64,000 nt of DNA, from NCBI GenBank assembly GCA_945787295.1, contig CALZHQ010000006.1:23707-87706 (forward strand). Reading direction: 5' to 3'. The notes below the pieces were generated by a model, which saw only the letters and a list, made by a program, of their open reading frames with translations, had not been told where the DNA came from and ran no database searches. Shown piece after piece: positions 43,114 through 52,240 of this stretch. Every line of letters starts with the position of its first letter. Position 1 is the first letter of the stretch. The translations under genes were made by a program, and so were the position numbers. The DNA is from an uncultured Desulfuromonadales bacterium. GTDB lineage: Bacteria; Desulfobacterota; Desulfuromonadia; Desulfuromonadales; Geopsychrobacteraceae.

Positions 43114-44766
43114 TTATCCCTCTTCGGCGAGCCCCTTCAGAGAGATCAGCCGGGTCCCGGCCAGACGATCGTTCCAACCCCGCTTATCCGGGCTGGCGAG
43201 AATGGCCAGGTAGCCGAGACCGATCGGCAACAACTGCAACAACCCCCCGACACTACGCAGGAAAGCCTGCGAAAACATCAAGGGCTCTCCAGCGACCGTC
43301 TCGACCCGCAGTCCTGCGAGCATTTTCCCCGGAGTTTGTCCGGCCAGAAAATGAAAGAGGGTGAAATAACCGAAAGCCAAAGAAAAGAGCACGAGAAAAT
43401 AAGGGATTGAAAGATCGAGCAGAGTCTCCAGAGATGGCAACAAGCTGGCGCCGGCGGTGGATATTGCCGCTTCAGCAGCGATGACAAAACTGGTTCCGAC
43501 CACCAGCAACAAGGCCAGATCACAACAAAAAGCCGCGACCCGGCTCCCGGTTGCCGGCAGATTAGCATCATCGGGCAGAGCGAAGGACTCTTCAACGACT
43601 GAGTCCTCGGTCGCAATATCTTCTGCCGGAAGACCTGCAGAAAAACCTTCCGTCTCTAGACCGGAATCAAATTCGGCCGCGAAATTTGCTTGGGGCTCGT
43701 CCTGGAGTGGCTCCCGATCTGCGGCAACAGATTCCTCGGGGGAGACAAATGCCACAGAAGTCGGAACAGATGTTACGTCTTCAACCTCTGCCGGCAGAGT
43801 CGGCTCAGCGATAGCGCCCGACTCCAAGGCTGAAAAGGGAAGGATTTCCGGCTGTTGGAAATCAGGAGCAACCGATTCAGGCGGCGACACAAAGACATCG
43901 CCCAGAGAATCTTCGTTGCTCTCACCGACAGGAAGCTCAACTGCGGCATCCTCAGAAGCAAACAGCAGCTCCTCTTCTTCTAAGGCTGCAGAATCAACCT
44001 CTGGGTCAACGGTAAAAAAGGTGCTGTTAGTCTCCGGAGCCTCCTCCCGCTGAGAAGACTCCGGTAAGTCAAAAGGGTCTTTAGGGTCCTCCTTGGCCCC
44101 TTCGGCTGCCTCTTCTTTTTCATCACTTTCATCAAATTCTACATTGTCGGTATCGAAAGAAAAATCATCCTCGTCTGCCGGTGGCAGCTCAAAATCATCA
44201 ACCGCCATATCCTCAGCCGGGCCAGCGGCTGTTTCAATGCTGTCATCCGCCGCATCGGGATCGAAACCGAAATCATCCACCAGTTCCGATTCCCCAGCAG
44301 CATTTTCATCCCCGCCTTCAGCAGCTGCTGAGTCGAAGGAGAATTCGTCGCCAGCCTCTTCTGGTGATGGCAGGGTTTCTTCGACATCCTCTTCAGCCGA
44401 GGCCTCTTCAAACAGCTCGTCGAAAGACAGGTCCTCTTCTTCTTCGCTGTCTCCCATGAAGTCGAAGCCGAAATCATCTCCCCCACCGGCAGAGTCAGGA
44501 ACAGCTTGCTCTTCGGCAACAGCGGCCGCTTCAACACCAACAGCCGCGGCTGCTCCTGCAGCTACTGTTGCGGTGGCCGCAGCGACCGCCGCCGCGGCTA
44601 TGTTTTCGCCCTCAGCCGTGGCTGACTTCGCCACCGGACTCATCTGCCCGGGGAAGAGGACACTCACAATCCCAAACTTCTGCTTATGCTCGATTAAATC
44701 CTTGCCACACTTTTTGCAGCTGTCGAGATAGTCAAAACTGTTGTAGCCGCACTTAGGGCATTTCAT
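43114..44766 (-). CDS. Zinc-ribbon / acidic linker / RDD-domain membrane protein
   Basis: A 550-residue protein. A zinc ribbon (CPKCGYNSFDYLDSCKKCG, residues 3-21) starts it. A ~350-residue disordered linker rich in Glu, Asp, Ala and Ser follows, with repeated FGFD/FSFD motifs. The C-terminal ~140 residues form an RDD membrane domain (GSRVAAFCCDLALLL, GQTPGKMLAGLRV, GWNDRLAGTRLI) with about three hydrophobic segments. Function is unknown; RDD domains are found in diverse membrane proteins. It overlaps rsmE by 4 bp. Confidence 0.85.
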   Translation of the reverse strand: MKCPKCGYNSFDYLDSCKKCGKDLIEHKQKFGIVSVLFPGQMSPVAKSATAEGENIAAAAVAAATATVAAGAAAAVGVEAAAVAEEQAVPDSAGGGDDFGFDFMGDSEEEEDLSFDELFEEASAEEDVEETLPSPEEAGDEFSFDSAAAEGGDENAAGESELVDDFGFDPDAADDSIETAAGPAEDMAVDDFELPPADEDDFSFDTDNVEFDESDEKEEAAEGAKEDPKDPFDLPESSQREEAPETNSTFFTVDPEVDSAALEEEELLFASEDAAVELPVGESNEDSLGDVFVSPPESVAPDFQQPEILPFSALESGAIAEPTLPAEVEDVTSVPTSVAFVSPEESVAADREPLQDEPQANFAAEFDSGLETEGFSAGLPAEDIATEDSVVEESFALPDDANLPATGSRVAAFCCDLALLLVVGTSFVIAAEAAISTAGASLLPSLETLLDLSIPYFLVLFSLAFGYFTLFHFLAGQTPGKMLAGLRVETVAGEPLMFSQAFLRSVGGLLQLLPIGLGYLAILASPDKRGWNDRLAGTRLISLKGLAEEG

Positions 44767-45554
44767 GACATATCCTTTCCTTGGATAGCAGCATCGCTGC
44801 CAGACCGGTCAATCGTTAAGTCACCATAAAGATATTGTAAAATTGTCATAATCGCAAGCCCGGCCGTTTCGGTTCTTAAAATTCGTGGTCCAATACTCAC
44901 CGGACGATAGCCTGCTCGTTCTGCTTTTTCTGCCTCTGCGGGTGTGATCCCACCTTCGGGGCCGACAATCACGGCAACCCGCTCGGGAGCCTCTTCCGGC
45001 AGCACCTGATCAAGAGGCTGACCGCTTTCTTCCCAGAGCAATAGCTTCAGATCAGCAGCAACGCTGCCGATCGCCTCAGCTAGATCGTGTTTAATCTGCA
45101 ATCTAGGCAGATAGGGTTGATTCGATTGACGGGCAGCTTCCTGGATAATTTTTTCCCAACGCCGGAGGCGTTTCTGTTCGCGTTCAGACTTTAGGCGACT
45201 GACACTTCGCTCCATCTGGCGACTGACACTTCGCTCCATCTGGGTCGGCAGAAAACAATTGGCTCCCAGCTCGGTCCCCTTCTGCAGAACCAATTCTAAC
45301 TTCTCACCTTTCGGCATCCCCTGAATTAAAGTTAAGAAAAATTTTGGCGCGTCAGCTTGGGCTACAGAGATAATCCGCACAGTTGAATCATCGAGCAGCT
45401 CTGCTCGGGCTACCAGCCCCTGACCATCAAACAGTTCACACTCAGCGCCCGTTGCCAGCCTGAGAACGGTTCGCAAATGCCGCAACACGTCTGCGGGCAG
45501 CTCAATGACATTTCCCGGGGCGAAATGCACAGCTGGAATAAAAAATCGATGCAT
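44763..45554 (-). CDS. rsmE: 16S rRNA m3U1498 methyltransferase
   Basis: A 263-residue SPOUT-class methyltransferase that modifies 16S rRNA U1498. VGPEGGITPAEAEKA (~195-209) and LGPRILRTETA-type tail (IGPRILRTETAGLA) form the knotted SAM site. Residues ~105-120 contain MERSVSRQ twice in tandem; the DNA shows an exact 24-bp duplication (45194-45243). Most family members have this block once. The frame is kept, so the enzyme may still fold. Its start overlaps the prmA stop by one base. Confidence 0.94.
   Translation of the reverse strand: MHRFFIPAVHFAPGNVIELPADVLRHLRTVLRLATGAECELFDGQGLVARAELLDDSTVRIISVAQADAPKFFLTLIQGMPKGEKLELVLQKGTELGANCFLPTQMERSVSRQMERSVSRLKSEREQKRLRRWEKIIQEAARQSNQPYLPRLQIKHDLAEAIGSVAADLKLLLWEESGQPLDQVLPEEAPERVAVIVGPEGGITPAEAEKAERAGYRPVSIGPRILRTETAGLAIMTILQYLYGDLTIDRSGSDAAIQGKDMS
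45194..45243. repeat. Exact 24-bp tandem duplication inside rsmE
   Basis: Two perfect 24-bp copies (45196-45219 and 45220-45243) plus two flanking bases of periodicity. The unit encodes eight residues (MERSVSRQ) in frame. It looks like a recent slippage or duplication event. Confidence 0.95.
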
Positions 45555-46471
45555 TACAGTTGCTGTCGTCGGTACAATAAACAGATCCAGTCATCCTGAA
45601 CCCGGGTCGGAAAATCAGTGAGCGGCAATCCTGCAAAGCCCTCCCGAACCAAAGCTTCTTTTTCCCGCAGGATGCCTGACAGAACCAACCAGCCTCCGGG
45701 CCGGGTATGTTGCAACAGTGCATCCTTCAGCCGAACATTCTCTTCAGCAAGAATATTGGCCACAACCAGATCGAATTCGCCAGCCAACTCTTCCAAAGGT
45801 TGCGGCGTAATTTCTATCTGTTCAGCGAAACCGTTCTTTGCCACATTTTCGCGCGCCACTTTGCATGCCAGGGGATCGATGTCGTTAGCCAGTATTCGCT
45901 GGCATCCGAGGGCGGCGGCCCCCAGGGCGAGGATTCCCGATCCGGTCCCGACATCGAGCATGTCCGCAGGTGCTTCGGCAGCATCGAACAACTCTGCAAT
46001 CATCTCCAGGCAAAGCAGGGTGGTGCCGTGAGAGCCGGTACCAAAAGCCATTCCGGGGTCGATCTCGATAACGGCTTCCCCGGCCTTGGCTTGGTAATCT
46101 TCCCAACTCGGATGAATAACCAACCTCGAACCTATTTGCAGAGCAGAAAAATTCTGTTTCCAGTTTTCTGCCCAGTCTTCCATTTTAACAATGGCGGGGT
46201 CACTGACAGACAACTGCTGCCCGGATAGCACCGGCAGAGCCGCTAAAGCACTCTTTATCTCACGGCTGAGCGATGGCTCGGCGGCTGCAAAATATGCCTT
46301 TAAATGATAATCCTGATCCGGTTCGAGGTCTTCGTCCGGAATACTAAAGGTATCCAGCTGTCGTTCTTCGATAACCGTGCCTCCAGCACCGAAATCGGCG
46401 AGGACAGCGCTGACAATTTCCACCAGTTGTCCCGGGACAACAACTTCTATGACAATCCACTCATTTTTCAT
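45554..46471 (-). CDS. prmA: Ribosomal protein L11 methyltransferase
   Basis: A 305-residue class I SAM methyltransferase that trimethylates ribosomal protein L11. SAM motif LDVGTGSGILALGAAALG (~165-182), substrate segment MAFGTGSHGTT and the NILAE motif (~240) are present. GGGAG precedes ATG 46471. First gene of the prmA-rsmE-RDD operon. Confidence 0.95.
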   Translation of the reverse strand: MKNEWIVIEVVVPGQLVEIVSAVLADFGAGGTVIEERQLDTFSIPDEDLEPDQDYHLKAYFAAAEPSLSREIKSALAALPVLSGQQLSVSDPAIVKMEDWAENWKQNFSALQIGSRLVIHPSWEDYQAKAGEAVIEIDPGMAFGTGSHGTTLLCLEMIAELFDAAEAPADMLDVGTGSGILALGAAALGCQRILANDIDPLACKVARENVAKNGFAEQIEITPQPLEELAGEFDLVVANILAEENVRLKDALLQHTRPGGWLVLSGILREKEALVREGFAGLPLTDFPTRVQDDWICLLYRRQQL

Positions 46472-46833
46472 ACTCCCTAATTAACAGAGCGAACAGAAGA
46501 AAACAACAAAGAATCTTAAGAAAAAAGTTGACACGGTTTAAAAAGTCTGGCTGAATTCTAAGCTCAGACCAATGAAAGTGCTTCTTATCCCTGAAATCAG
46601 GACATTATCACAATTTTTCGCCTGAGAATCAGGATAATTAAAAAAATCTATTATCCCTCTTGCACTGTTTCGATCTCTCTGCTAGAGTTGGTTAATGTTT
46701 TCATGAGCGGCCACTATAAATAACAACAACTAATAACTTAATTCGGCCGATCACGGCCTCAAATTGATAAGTATTGCTTCAAGAATTGGCGAGGACCCTG
46801 AATCCTCGACATCTTGCAACGAAGGAGACACAA
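46472..46833. promoter_or_regulatory. Regulatory region upstream of the OmpR-type two-component pair
   Basis: A gene-free 362-bp stretch. Two inverted repeats, CCTGAAATCAGG (46590-46601) and CCTGAGAATCAGG (46621-46633), have centres about 31 bp apart (three helical turns). A promoter candidate has weak TTAATG (46692-46697), 17 bp, then TATAAA (46715-46720), which fits activator dependence. An isolated TTGACA at 46528 has no good -10. Confidence 0.5.
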
Positions 46834-47508
46834 ATGCGCATCCTGGTAGTTGAAGACGAAAAGAAGGTTGCCAGCTTTATTAAGCGGGGTCTGGAAGAAG
46901 AAGAATTCGGTGTAGACGTTGCCTATGATGGCGAAGAAGGCGTTTACATGGCAGAAAACACCTCTTATGACCTGATCCTGATGGACGTAATGCTGCCCAA
47001 AAAAGACGGTCTCAGCGCCATCAGAGAGATCCGTGAGAAAAACATTCAGTCACCGATCCTTTGTCTGACGGCCAAAGATGCCGTTGACGATATCGTTTCC
47101 GGTCTCGACATCGGTAGTGATGATTATCTGACCAAGCCGTTCGCTTTCGCTGAATTGGTCGCCAGGGTCCGGGCACTGATCCGGCGCGGCTCCCAGGATC
47201 GTGGTGCGGAGCTGTTCTTTGCTGATCTGCGCCTGGATCCGGTCGGTCACAAAGTGTGGCGCGGCACCAAGGAAATTGACCTGACCGCGAAAGAATATGC
47301 ATTGCTCGAGTATTTCATGCGCAATCCGAACCAGGTTCTGACCCGGACCATGATTGCTGAACACGTCTGGGATTACACCTTCGACTCTTTCACCAACATT
47401 ATTGATGTTTACGTTAATTACCTGCGTAAGAAGATCGATCGTGATTTCGACAAAAAACTGATTCACACCGTGCGTGGCGTCGGCTACGTCCTCAAGGAGT
47501 CAGATTAA
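46834..47508 (+). CDS. OmpR/PhoB-family response regulator
   Basis: A 224-residue regulator. Receiver domain (1-~115) with VVEDE, the phospho-acceptor Asp in LILMDVMLPKKDG (~51) and TKPF lysine (~101). A winged-helix domain follows (~130-220; LTAKEYALLEYFMRNPNQVLTR). ATG 46834 has AAGGAG upstream. It is encoded immediately before its kinase (stop TAA, then start). The sequence is close to the CusR/CopR group, but the signal is unknown. Confidence 0.94.
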   Translation: MRILVVEDEKKVASFIKRGLEEEEFGVDVAYDGEEGVYMAENTSYDLILMDVMLPKKDGLSAIREIREKNIQSPILCLTAKDAVDDIVSGLDIGSDDYLTKPFAFAELVARVRALIRRGSQDRGAELFFADLRLDPVGHKVWRGTKEIDLTAKEYALLEYFMRNPNQVLTRTMIAEHVWDYTFDSFTNIIDVYVNYLRKKIDRDFDKKLIHTVRGVGYVLKESD

Positions 47509-48969
47509 TTGCCAGCCGGCACTAAGCTGAGAAACCGCCTCACCCTTTGGAGCATGATCCTTCTCGTCCTGTTCCTGGGTGCAGGCGGTTTTTTTTGTTA
47601 CTACACCCAACAGCAGGAACTCCAGGATAGCCTGGATGAAAAACTGCTGTTGCTCTCACGAAACTTCGCCTGCGACTATCGCGAAGCTGCCCCGGACAAC
47701 TCCACTCAAAGCGATTTCTGCAGCGACTTTTATCGTCTTTCTATCAATCAAGCCGGGGAGCAGGCTGTCGCACTCTATTCTTTACAGGGTGAGCCTCTCT
47801 GCAGCAATCGCCACCCCCTCAGCATCCACCTCAGTCTAACACCTGATGCCAGCGCCAACTCTGCGGCCGGTGGCATCTATTTCGAAACGATCAGGGTCGA
47901 CCCTAAGCAGAAGATCCGCCGACTGACAAGTCCTGTGGCCAGCGAGGGTCAGATTCTCTACCATCTGCAATTGGCTGACTCAACCGACAAAATTGACAGA
48001 GAGTTGAGTAAATACAGTCTTTTTCTGCTTGCCGGCGGCCTCTTTACGGTAATCTGCCTCTCACTCTGCCAGTGGTCGTTGCTCGGGTTGATAACCATCC
48101 CCCTGCACAACCTGTCCCAGACTATGGATGCGACCGATGAAGAGAATTTGACCCCCAAAGTTATCCCCTCACCGCTGGCCAGCTGCGAATTGGAACAACT
48201 TGCTGATAGTTATAATAAACTGACCGAGCGTCTCGGCAGCAGCCTGCAGAAGACACGACAATTCGCTACCGATGTCACTCATGAATTGCGTACCCCGCTG
48301 ACCATTTTGCGCGGCGAAACAGAGCTGGCTTTGCGCGGTGAAAAAGATGCCGAGGAATTGCGGCAGGTCCTCAATTCCAACCTGGAAGAAATCAGCAGAA
48401 TGGGGCATCTCGTCGAAGACCTGTTACTGCTGTCAAAAAGTGAGCTGGGTGAAATCCCCTTGAAAATGGAAGCGCTCAACCTGAATGAGCTGCTTGAAGA
48501 ACTGCATTTCCAAGGGAATATTATTGCCGAACCGAAACAGATCACAGTCGAACTGCAAGGTCCGGATCAGCAGGTCAGCCTGTATGCAGATCCTCACCGT
48601 ATTCGCCAGGTGTTTCTCAACCTGTTGACCAACGGTATCAAATACACTCCGGATGGGGGCAGGGTCACCATCGACTGGGCACTGCAGGATGACTCTGTGC
48701 GGGTGATTTTCAAAGACACCGGCATCGGTATCGACAGTGAGCATCAACAACACATTTTTGATCGTTTTTACCGGATCAATAAAACCAGCAATCGCAATGA
48801 CGGCGGCTCCGGCCTGGGACTGGCCATCGTCAAGTGGCTGGTCGAGGCTCATGGGGGTTCGGTGGTGGTCTGTTCAGTGCCGGGGCAAGGCAGCAGCTTT
48901 GCCGTTGTCCTGCCCGTGACCAGAAAACCTGAGATAAAGCCAACCAACCAAGGAAAAAGTAAAAACTGA
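47509..48969 (+). CDS. Membrane sensor histidine kinase (EnvZ/CusS type)
   Basis: A 486-residue kinase. Transmembrane helices at ~15-32 and ~170-192 flank a ~140-residue periplasmic sensor domain. HAMP (~195-245), HisKA with H in ATDVTHELRTPLTIL (~260) and HATPase_c (NGIKYTPDGG, DTGIGID, GSGLGLAIVKWL) follow. It starts with TTG 47509, the base after the regulator stop; AAGGAG lies 9 nt upstream. The next ATG would truncate the first membrane helix. A strong terminator follows at 49041. Confidence 0.93.
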   Translation: MPAGTKLRNRLTLWSMILLVLFLGAGGFFCYYTQQQELQDSLDEKLLLLSRNFACDYREAAPDNSTQSDFCSDFYRLSINQAGEQAVALYSLQGEPLCSNRHPLSIHLSLTPDASANSAAGGIYFETIRVDPKQKIRRLTSPVASEGQILYHLQLADSTDKIDRELSKYSLFLLAGGLFTVICLSLCQWSLLGLITIPLHNLSQTMDATDEENLTPKVIPSPLASCELEQLADSYNKLTERLGSSLQKTRQFATDVTHELRTPLTILRGETELALRGEKDAEELRQVLNSNLEEISRMGHLVEDLLLLSKSELGEIPLKMEALNLNELLEELHFQGNIIAEPKQITVELQGPDQQVSLYADPHRIRQVFLNLLTNGIKYTPDGGRVTIDWALQDDSVRVIFKDTGIGIDSEHQQHIFDRFYRINKTSNRNDGGSGLGLAIVKWLVEAHGGSVVVCSVPGQGSSFAVVLPVTRKPEIKPTNQGKSKN

Positions 48970-49040
48970 AAGATATTTTAGTTCACTTTTCACACAGGCT
49001 GTTATATAAGTTCTTGCATGAAACCTTTTATTAGGTTTCG

Positions 49041-49084
49041 CGCCCCGAAGACCTACCCCCCCTCCAGGTCTTCGGGGCGTTTTT
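49041..49084 (+). terminator. Rho-independent terminator after the two-component pair
   Basis: CGCCCCGAAGACCT (49041-49054) pairs perfectly with AGGTCTTCGGGGCG (49066-49079). TTTTT follows directly. Confidence 0.95.
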
Positions 49085-49171
49085 ATTTCTGCGCGATCGC
49101 TTACAGAGTCCCCACCTGTGAATTCTGCCATTGAATGCTATGCTATGAACAGCATTCAATCTGGAGGACAC

Positions 49172-50779
49172 ATGAGCCGACCGTTTCAGCCCCGTCCAGT
49201 TTACGTCGCCGACTCTTTCATGCTGCCGATCGGCAAATACAACGGCAAGCATCGGCCGAAAAGAAGCTTTCTTGAACTGGTTGATGCTCTAACTCCACTG
49301 CTTGAGAATACCCAAATCAAGAAAGAACAGATCGGCTGCGTCGTCGTCGGCAGTCAGAATCCATTCGCTTTTTCCGGCATTGATAACGTTGCCGCGAAAG
49401 TCTGTGGCCGCCTCGGCATCAGTGGGGCCAAATCGCTGCTGGTCGATACCGCGTCTTCTTCTGGTGCCAGCGCCTTTGAAGCCGCCTACCTGGAAATCGC
49501 GGCGGGCCAGCATGATCATGTGCTCGCCATCGGTATTCAGAAAATGAGTGATGTTTCTACCAGCCAGGCAACCAAGATTGTCGCCGGGGTCATCGATCGC
49601 GATGAAGCGGAATATGGCTTGACGATGCCGGCCTGCGGGGCGTTGGTGGCGCAATCACTGATGACTGAATTCGGCCTCAACGAAAAAGAGTGGTCCAAAT
49701 ATTCGGCCCTCTGGACAGAGCGGGCTCAGGCTTTTGCGGCGCAGAACCCGAACGCACATTTTGACTATGAAATTCCTGTCGAACAATATTTTGCTGACAT
49801 CGAAAAGGGGAAAAACTACCTCTATTACGACCCGTTGCGCTATTACGATTTCTGCCCGATGTCGGACGGCATTGCCGCCTGCCTGTTGACCAGCAAAGAG
49901 AACCGGGTGCGGGTCGCCGGGGTCGCCTCTGGAACGGATATTCCAACCATTGCCGACCGGTTGACCTTCACCAGTTTTCCGGCCACCCTGATTGCATTGC
50001 GGCAAGCGCTCGGTAAAGCCGGCCTGACCGATCTGCAGCAACTCGAGGGACAGATCCATATCAATATGCATGATCCCTTTAACGGCTTCGGCCCGATCAA
50101 CTTGGTTGACCTCGGCGTGGTTCCCCGGGAACGACTCTTTGAAGGCCTCCTCGACCCGGAACTGACAGGACCTAACGGTCGATTCCCCACCAATCTGACC
50201 GGTGGGCTCAAAGGCCGTGGCCATCCACTCGGTGCCACCGGCATGGTCCAGATCGTCGAAAATCACCAGATGCTTTGCGAAGGCAGATATGCCTCTGGCC
50301 TGTCACACTCCATCGGCGGGCCGATCAATAATAATGTGGTCGTACTGCTTGAGGACAACCAACACTTTCTCAAGCGCAACCCAGAACCATACCAGACAAA
50401 AATCGAGCAGCCGCTGGGAAAATTAAAACCTCCGCAGGTCAACCTGGAAGCCCTACTCGGCAAAGACCACAAATGCGCCGGGAAGCTATTGGCAAAAACC
50501 TCGCGCTTTGACTTCCGTACTGGCAACCCGCAACGCACCCTGCTCTTGTTCAGCACCGATTTTGAAGAAGAGCAGTATCGTTTTCTGATCGGCGTCGATC
50601 CCCAGTCTGCAACGACTCTGGAGGGTCTCTCGGCAGGAGACAAGATCCGCCTGCAGCAAACCGACGGTGAATTGAGTGTCAACAATGTGCCGATTCAACG
50701 CTTTTATCGAAAAACCATCGAAGGGGTGGTCGAACTGGCCGACAACGCGCTCCGCCATCTAAGGCGAAAAAAACGATAA
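49172..50779 (+). CDS. Thiolase-fold protein lacking the catalytic cysteine
   Basis: A 535-residue thiolase-superfamily protein. The fold is kept: GVV/SQNPFAFSGIDNVAA, AIGIQKMSD, NMHDPFNGFGP, and the catalytic GRGHPLGATG box (~355). But the position of the nucleophilic Cys (normally ACASG) reads ASSSG, with Ser95 in its place. A further ~110 residues at the C-terminus (from ~425) add an OB-like domain. Such SCP-x-related proteins may be acyl-CoA carriers or work with a small zinc-finger partner, but function here is unknown. ATG 49172 has GGAGG upstream; ATG 49118 is rejected. Confidence 0.88.
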   Translation: MSRPFQPRPVYVADSFMLPIGKYNGKHRPKRSFLELVDALTPLLENTQIKKEQIGCVVVGSQNPFAFSGIDNVAAKVCGRLGISGAKSLLVDTASSSGASAFEAAYLEIAAGQHDHVLAIGIQKMSDVSTSQATKIVAGVIDRDEAEYGLTMPACGALVAQSLMTEFGLNEKEWSKYSALWTERAQAFAAQNPNAHFDYEIPVEQYFADIEKGKNYLYYDPLRYYDFCPMSDGIAACLLTSKENRVRVAGVASGTDIPTIADRLTFTSFPATLIALRQALGKAGLTDLQQLEGQIHINMHDPFNGFGPINLVDLGVVPRERLFEGLLDPELTGPNGRFPTNLTGGLKGRGHPLGATGMVQIVENHQMLCEGRYASGLSHSIGGPINNNVVVLLEDNQHFLKRNPEPYQTKIEQPLGKLKPPQVNLEALLGKDHKCAGKLLAKTSRFDFRTGNPQRTLLLFSTDFEEEQYRFLIGVDPQSATTLEGLSAGDKIRLQQTDGELSVNNVPIQRFYRKTIEGVVELADNALRHLRRKKR

Positions 50780-50855
50780 TTATCAGTCAAAAAAGCAGAT
50801 TTCAAGTGCGCATCTGCACAGTGCATTCCCTGAAAGACCATGTTAAACTCCGCCA

Positions 50856-52226
50856 ATGCGAATTACTGTCAAACAACAAGTCCTAATGGCCCCTGCGATT
50901 GTCCTGCTACTCTTGCTTCTGCTGCTCGGGTTCATGCAGTACACCTATTGGGATCTAACGAACAAGCGCGAAGAGGCAAGAGCGATCGGCACAACCTTTG
51001 TCGCCCTGGCTGAAGCCGACATGGCCGCCAGACGCCTGCACCTGATAGTCCGTACCCTGCAGCATACAGGCATGGCAACCCCGGAAGAAATGGCTCTGGC
51101 CACCGATCTTTATGATCGGTTATCAGCCGCAATTGAACGGATCGAACCGTTCGGGGCTCTCAAAGAGACTAACGACATCGAACAGCTCAGCGTTCTGGCC
51201 GCCAAGTTCAATCCGGCCACCAGCCTGGAGCCGGACCAGACGGCTGAACTCTTTGCCCATTTTCGGGCGCAACTGTCAAACCTTTCCAACACTGTTCAGG
51301 TTCACCGTAACAAGCTTCGCCATCTGCACAGTCAGGACATCAATCAACTGGTTGAGCGGACGGTACTGGTTTCCATATCAGTGATCGCCCTGGCGATCCT
51401 GCTTGGCCTGTTGATCGCGGCCTATTTCAGCAAACGGATACTCAGCCGGATTCAACTCCTTTCGGACAACGCCGGACGGATCGCCGCCGGAGACCTCGAG
51501 CTCCCGCCGGCACCTGAACATATTCGCGATGAGCTCGACACACTGGCGGTTTCGATCAATCGGATGACCAGTCGCCTGATACAGGTGGTCGGCACCGAAA
51601 AGCTGCTGGAAGGTGCAGAGGAAGAGCGCCGGCGAATCGCCATGGACCTGCATGACCAGTCGCTGGCAGATTTATCCGCCGTACTGCGTGGCTTGCAAGC
51701 CCTTCAAATAAAAGCGCCCGACAAAGAGACAGAACATAGTGTCATCACTCTGGAGCATGATCTGGACCGGGCGATTGCCAACCTGCGGGATATCATGAAT
51801 AATCTGCACCCGCAAACCCTGGATATCCTCGGGCTAGGCGCGGCCATCGAAGCCCACCTCGATCAGCACTGTTACACAGAAGGTCTTCCCGAGTATCATC
51901 TCTATATTGACCCAAGAATTGAACAGCTCAGCCTGAACCGGGTGCAGCAATTGACTCTATACCGGATTGTTATTGAGGCGATTCAGAACGTCATCAAACA
52001 CGCCTCTGCATCCCGCTACGAGGTCAACCTGGAGGTCCGCGACAAGCTTCTTGTCTTGTCGGTTGAAGATAACGGCAAAGGGATCGACCAGAGTAACAGC
52101 AGCGGTAATGGTCGAGGCCTTAATAACATCCGCGAGCGGGCCAGAGCAATCGGAGCCGATGTAAGCTGGCAAACTTCCCGTTTTTCCAGTGGCACCCGCT
52201 TCGAACTGGCACTGCCAACGACCTGA
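50856..52226 (+). CDS. HisKA_3 sensor histidine kinase with HAMP domain
   Basis: A 456-residue membrane kinase. Transmembrane segments at ~10-30 and ~170-190 enclose a helical periplasmic sensor of ~140 residues. HAMP (~190-245), HisKA_3 with phosphorylated His in RRIAMDLHDQSLADL (~265) and HATPase_c (NVIKHASASRYEVN, DNGKGID, GRGLNNIRERARAIGA) follow. This is the NarX/DegS class. It is followed 14 bp on by a response-regulator gene. The signal is unknown. No strong ribosome-binding site is visible before the ATG. Confidence 0.9.
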   Translation: MRITVKQQVLMAPAIVLLLLLLLLGFMQYTYWDLTNKREEARAIGTTFVALAEADMAARRLHLIVRTLQHTGMATPEEMALATDLYDRLSAAIERIEPFGALKETNDIEQLSVLAAKFNPATSLEPDQTAELFAHFRAQLSNLSNTVQVHRNKLRHLHSQDINQLVERTVLVSISVIALAILLGLLIAAYFSKRILSRIQLLSDNAGRIAAGDLELPPAPEHIRDELDTLAVSINRMTSRLIQVVGTEKLLEGAEEERRRIAMDLHDQSLADLSAVLRGLQALQIKAPDKETEHSVITLEHDLDRAIANLRDIMNNLHPQTLDILGLGAAIEAHLDQHCYTEGLPEYHLYIDPRIEQLSLNRVQQLTLYRIVIEAIQNVIKHASASRYEVNLEVRDKLLVLSVEDNGKGIDQSNSSGNGRGLNNIRERARAIGADVSWQTSRFSSGTRFELALPTT

Positions 52227-52240
52227 TATTGGAGTTCGAA

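Noticed and set aside
44093..44731. Ser-rich plus-strand frame
   Set aside because: Antisense of the acidic linker in the RDD protein; low-complexity sequence mirrors it.
46528..46556. TTGACA as promoter for the OmpR-type regulator
   Set aside because: No acceptable -10 at 16-18 bp, and it lies about 280 bp from the gene.
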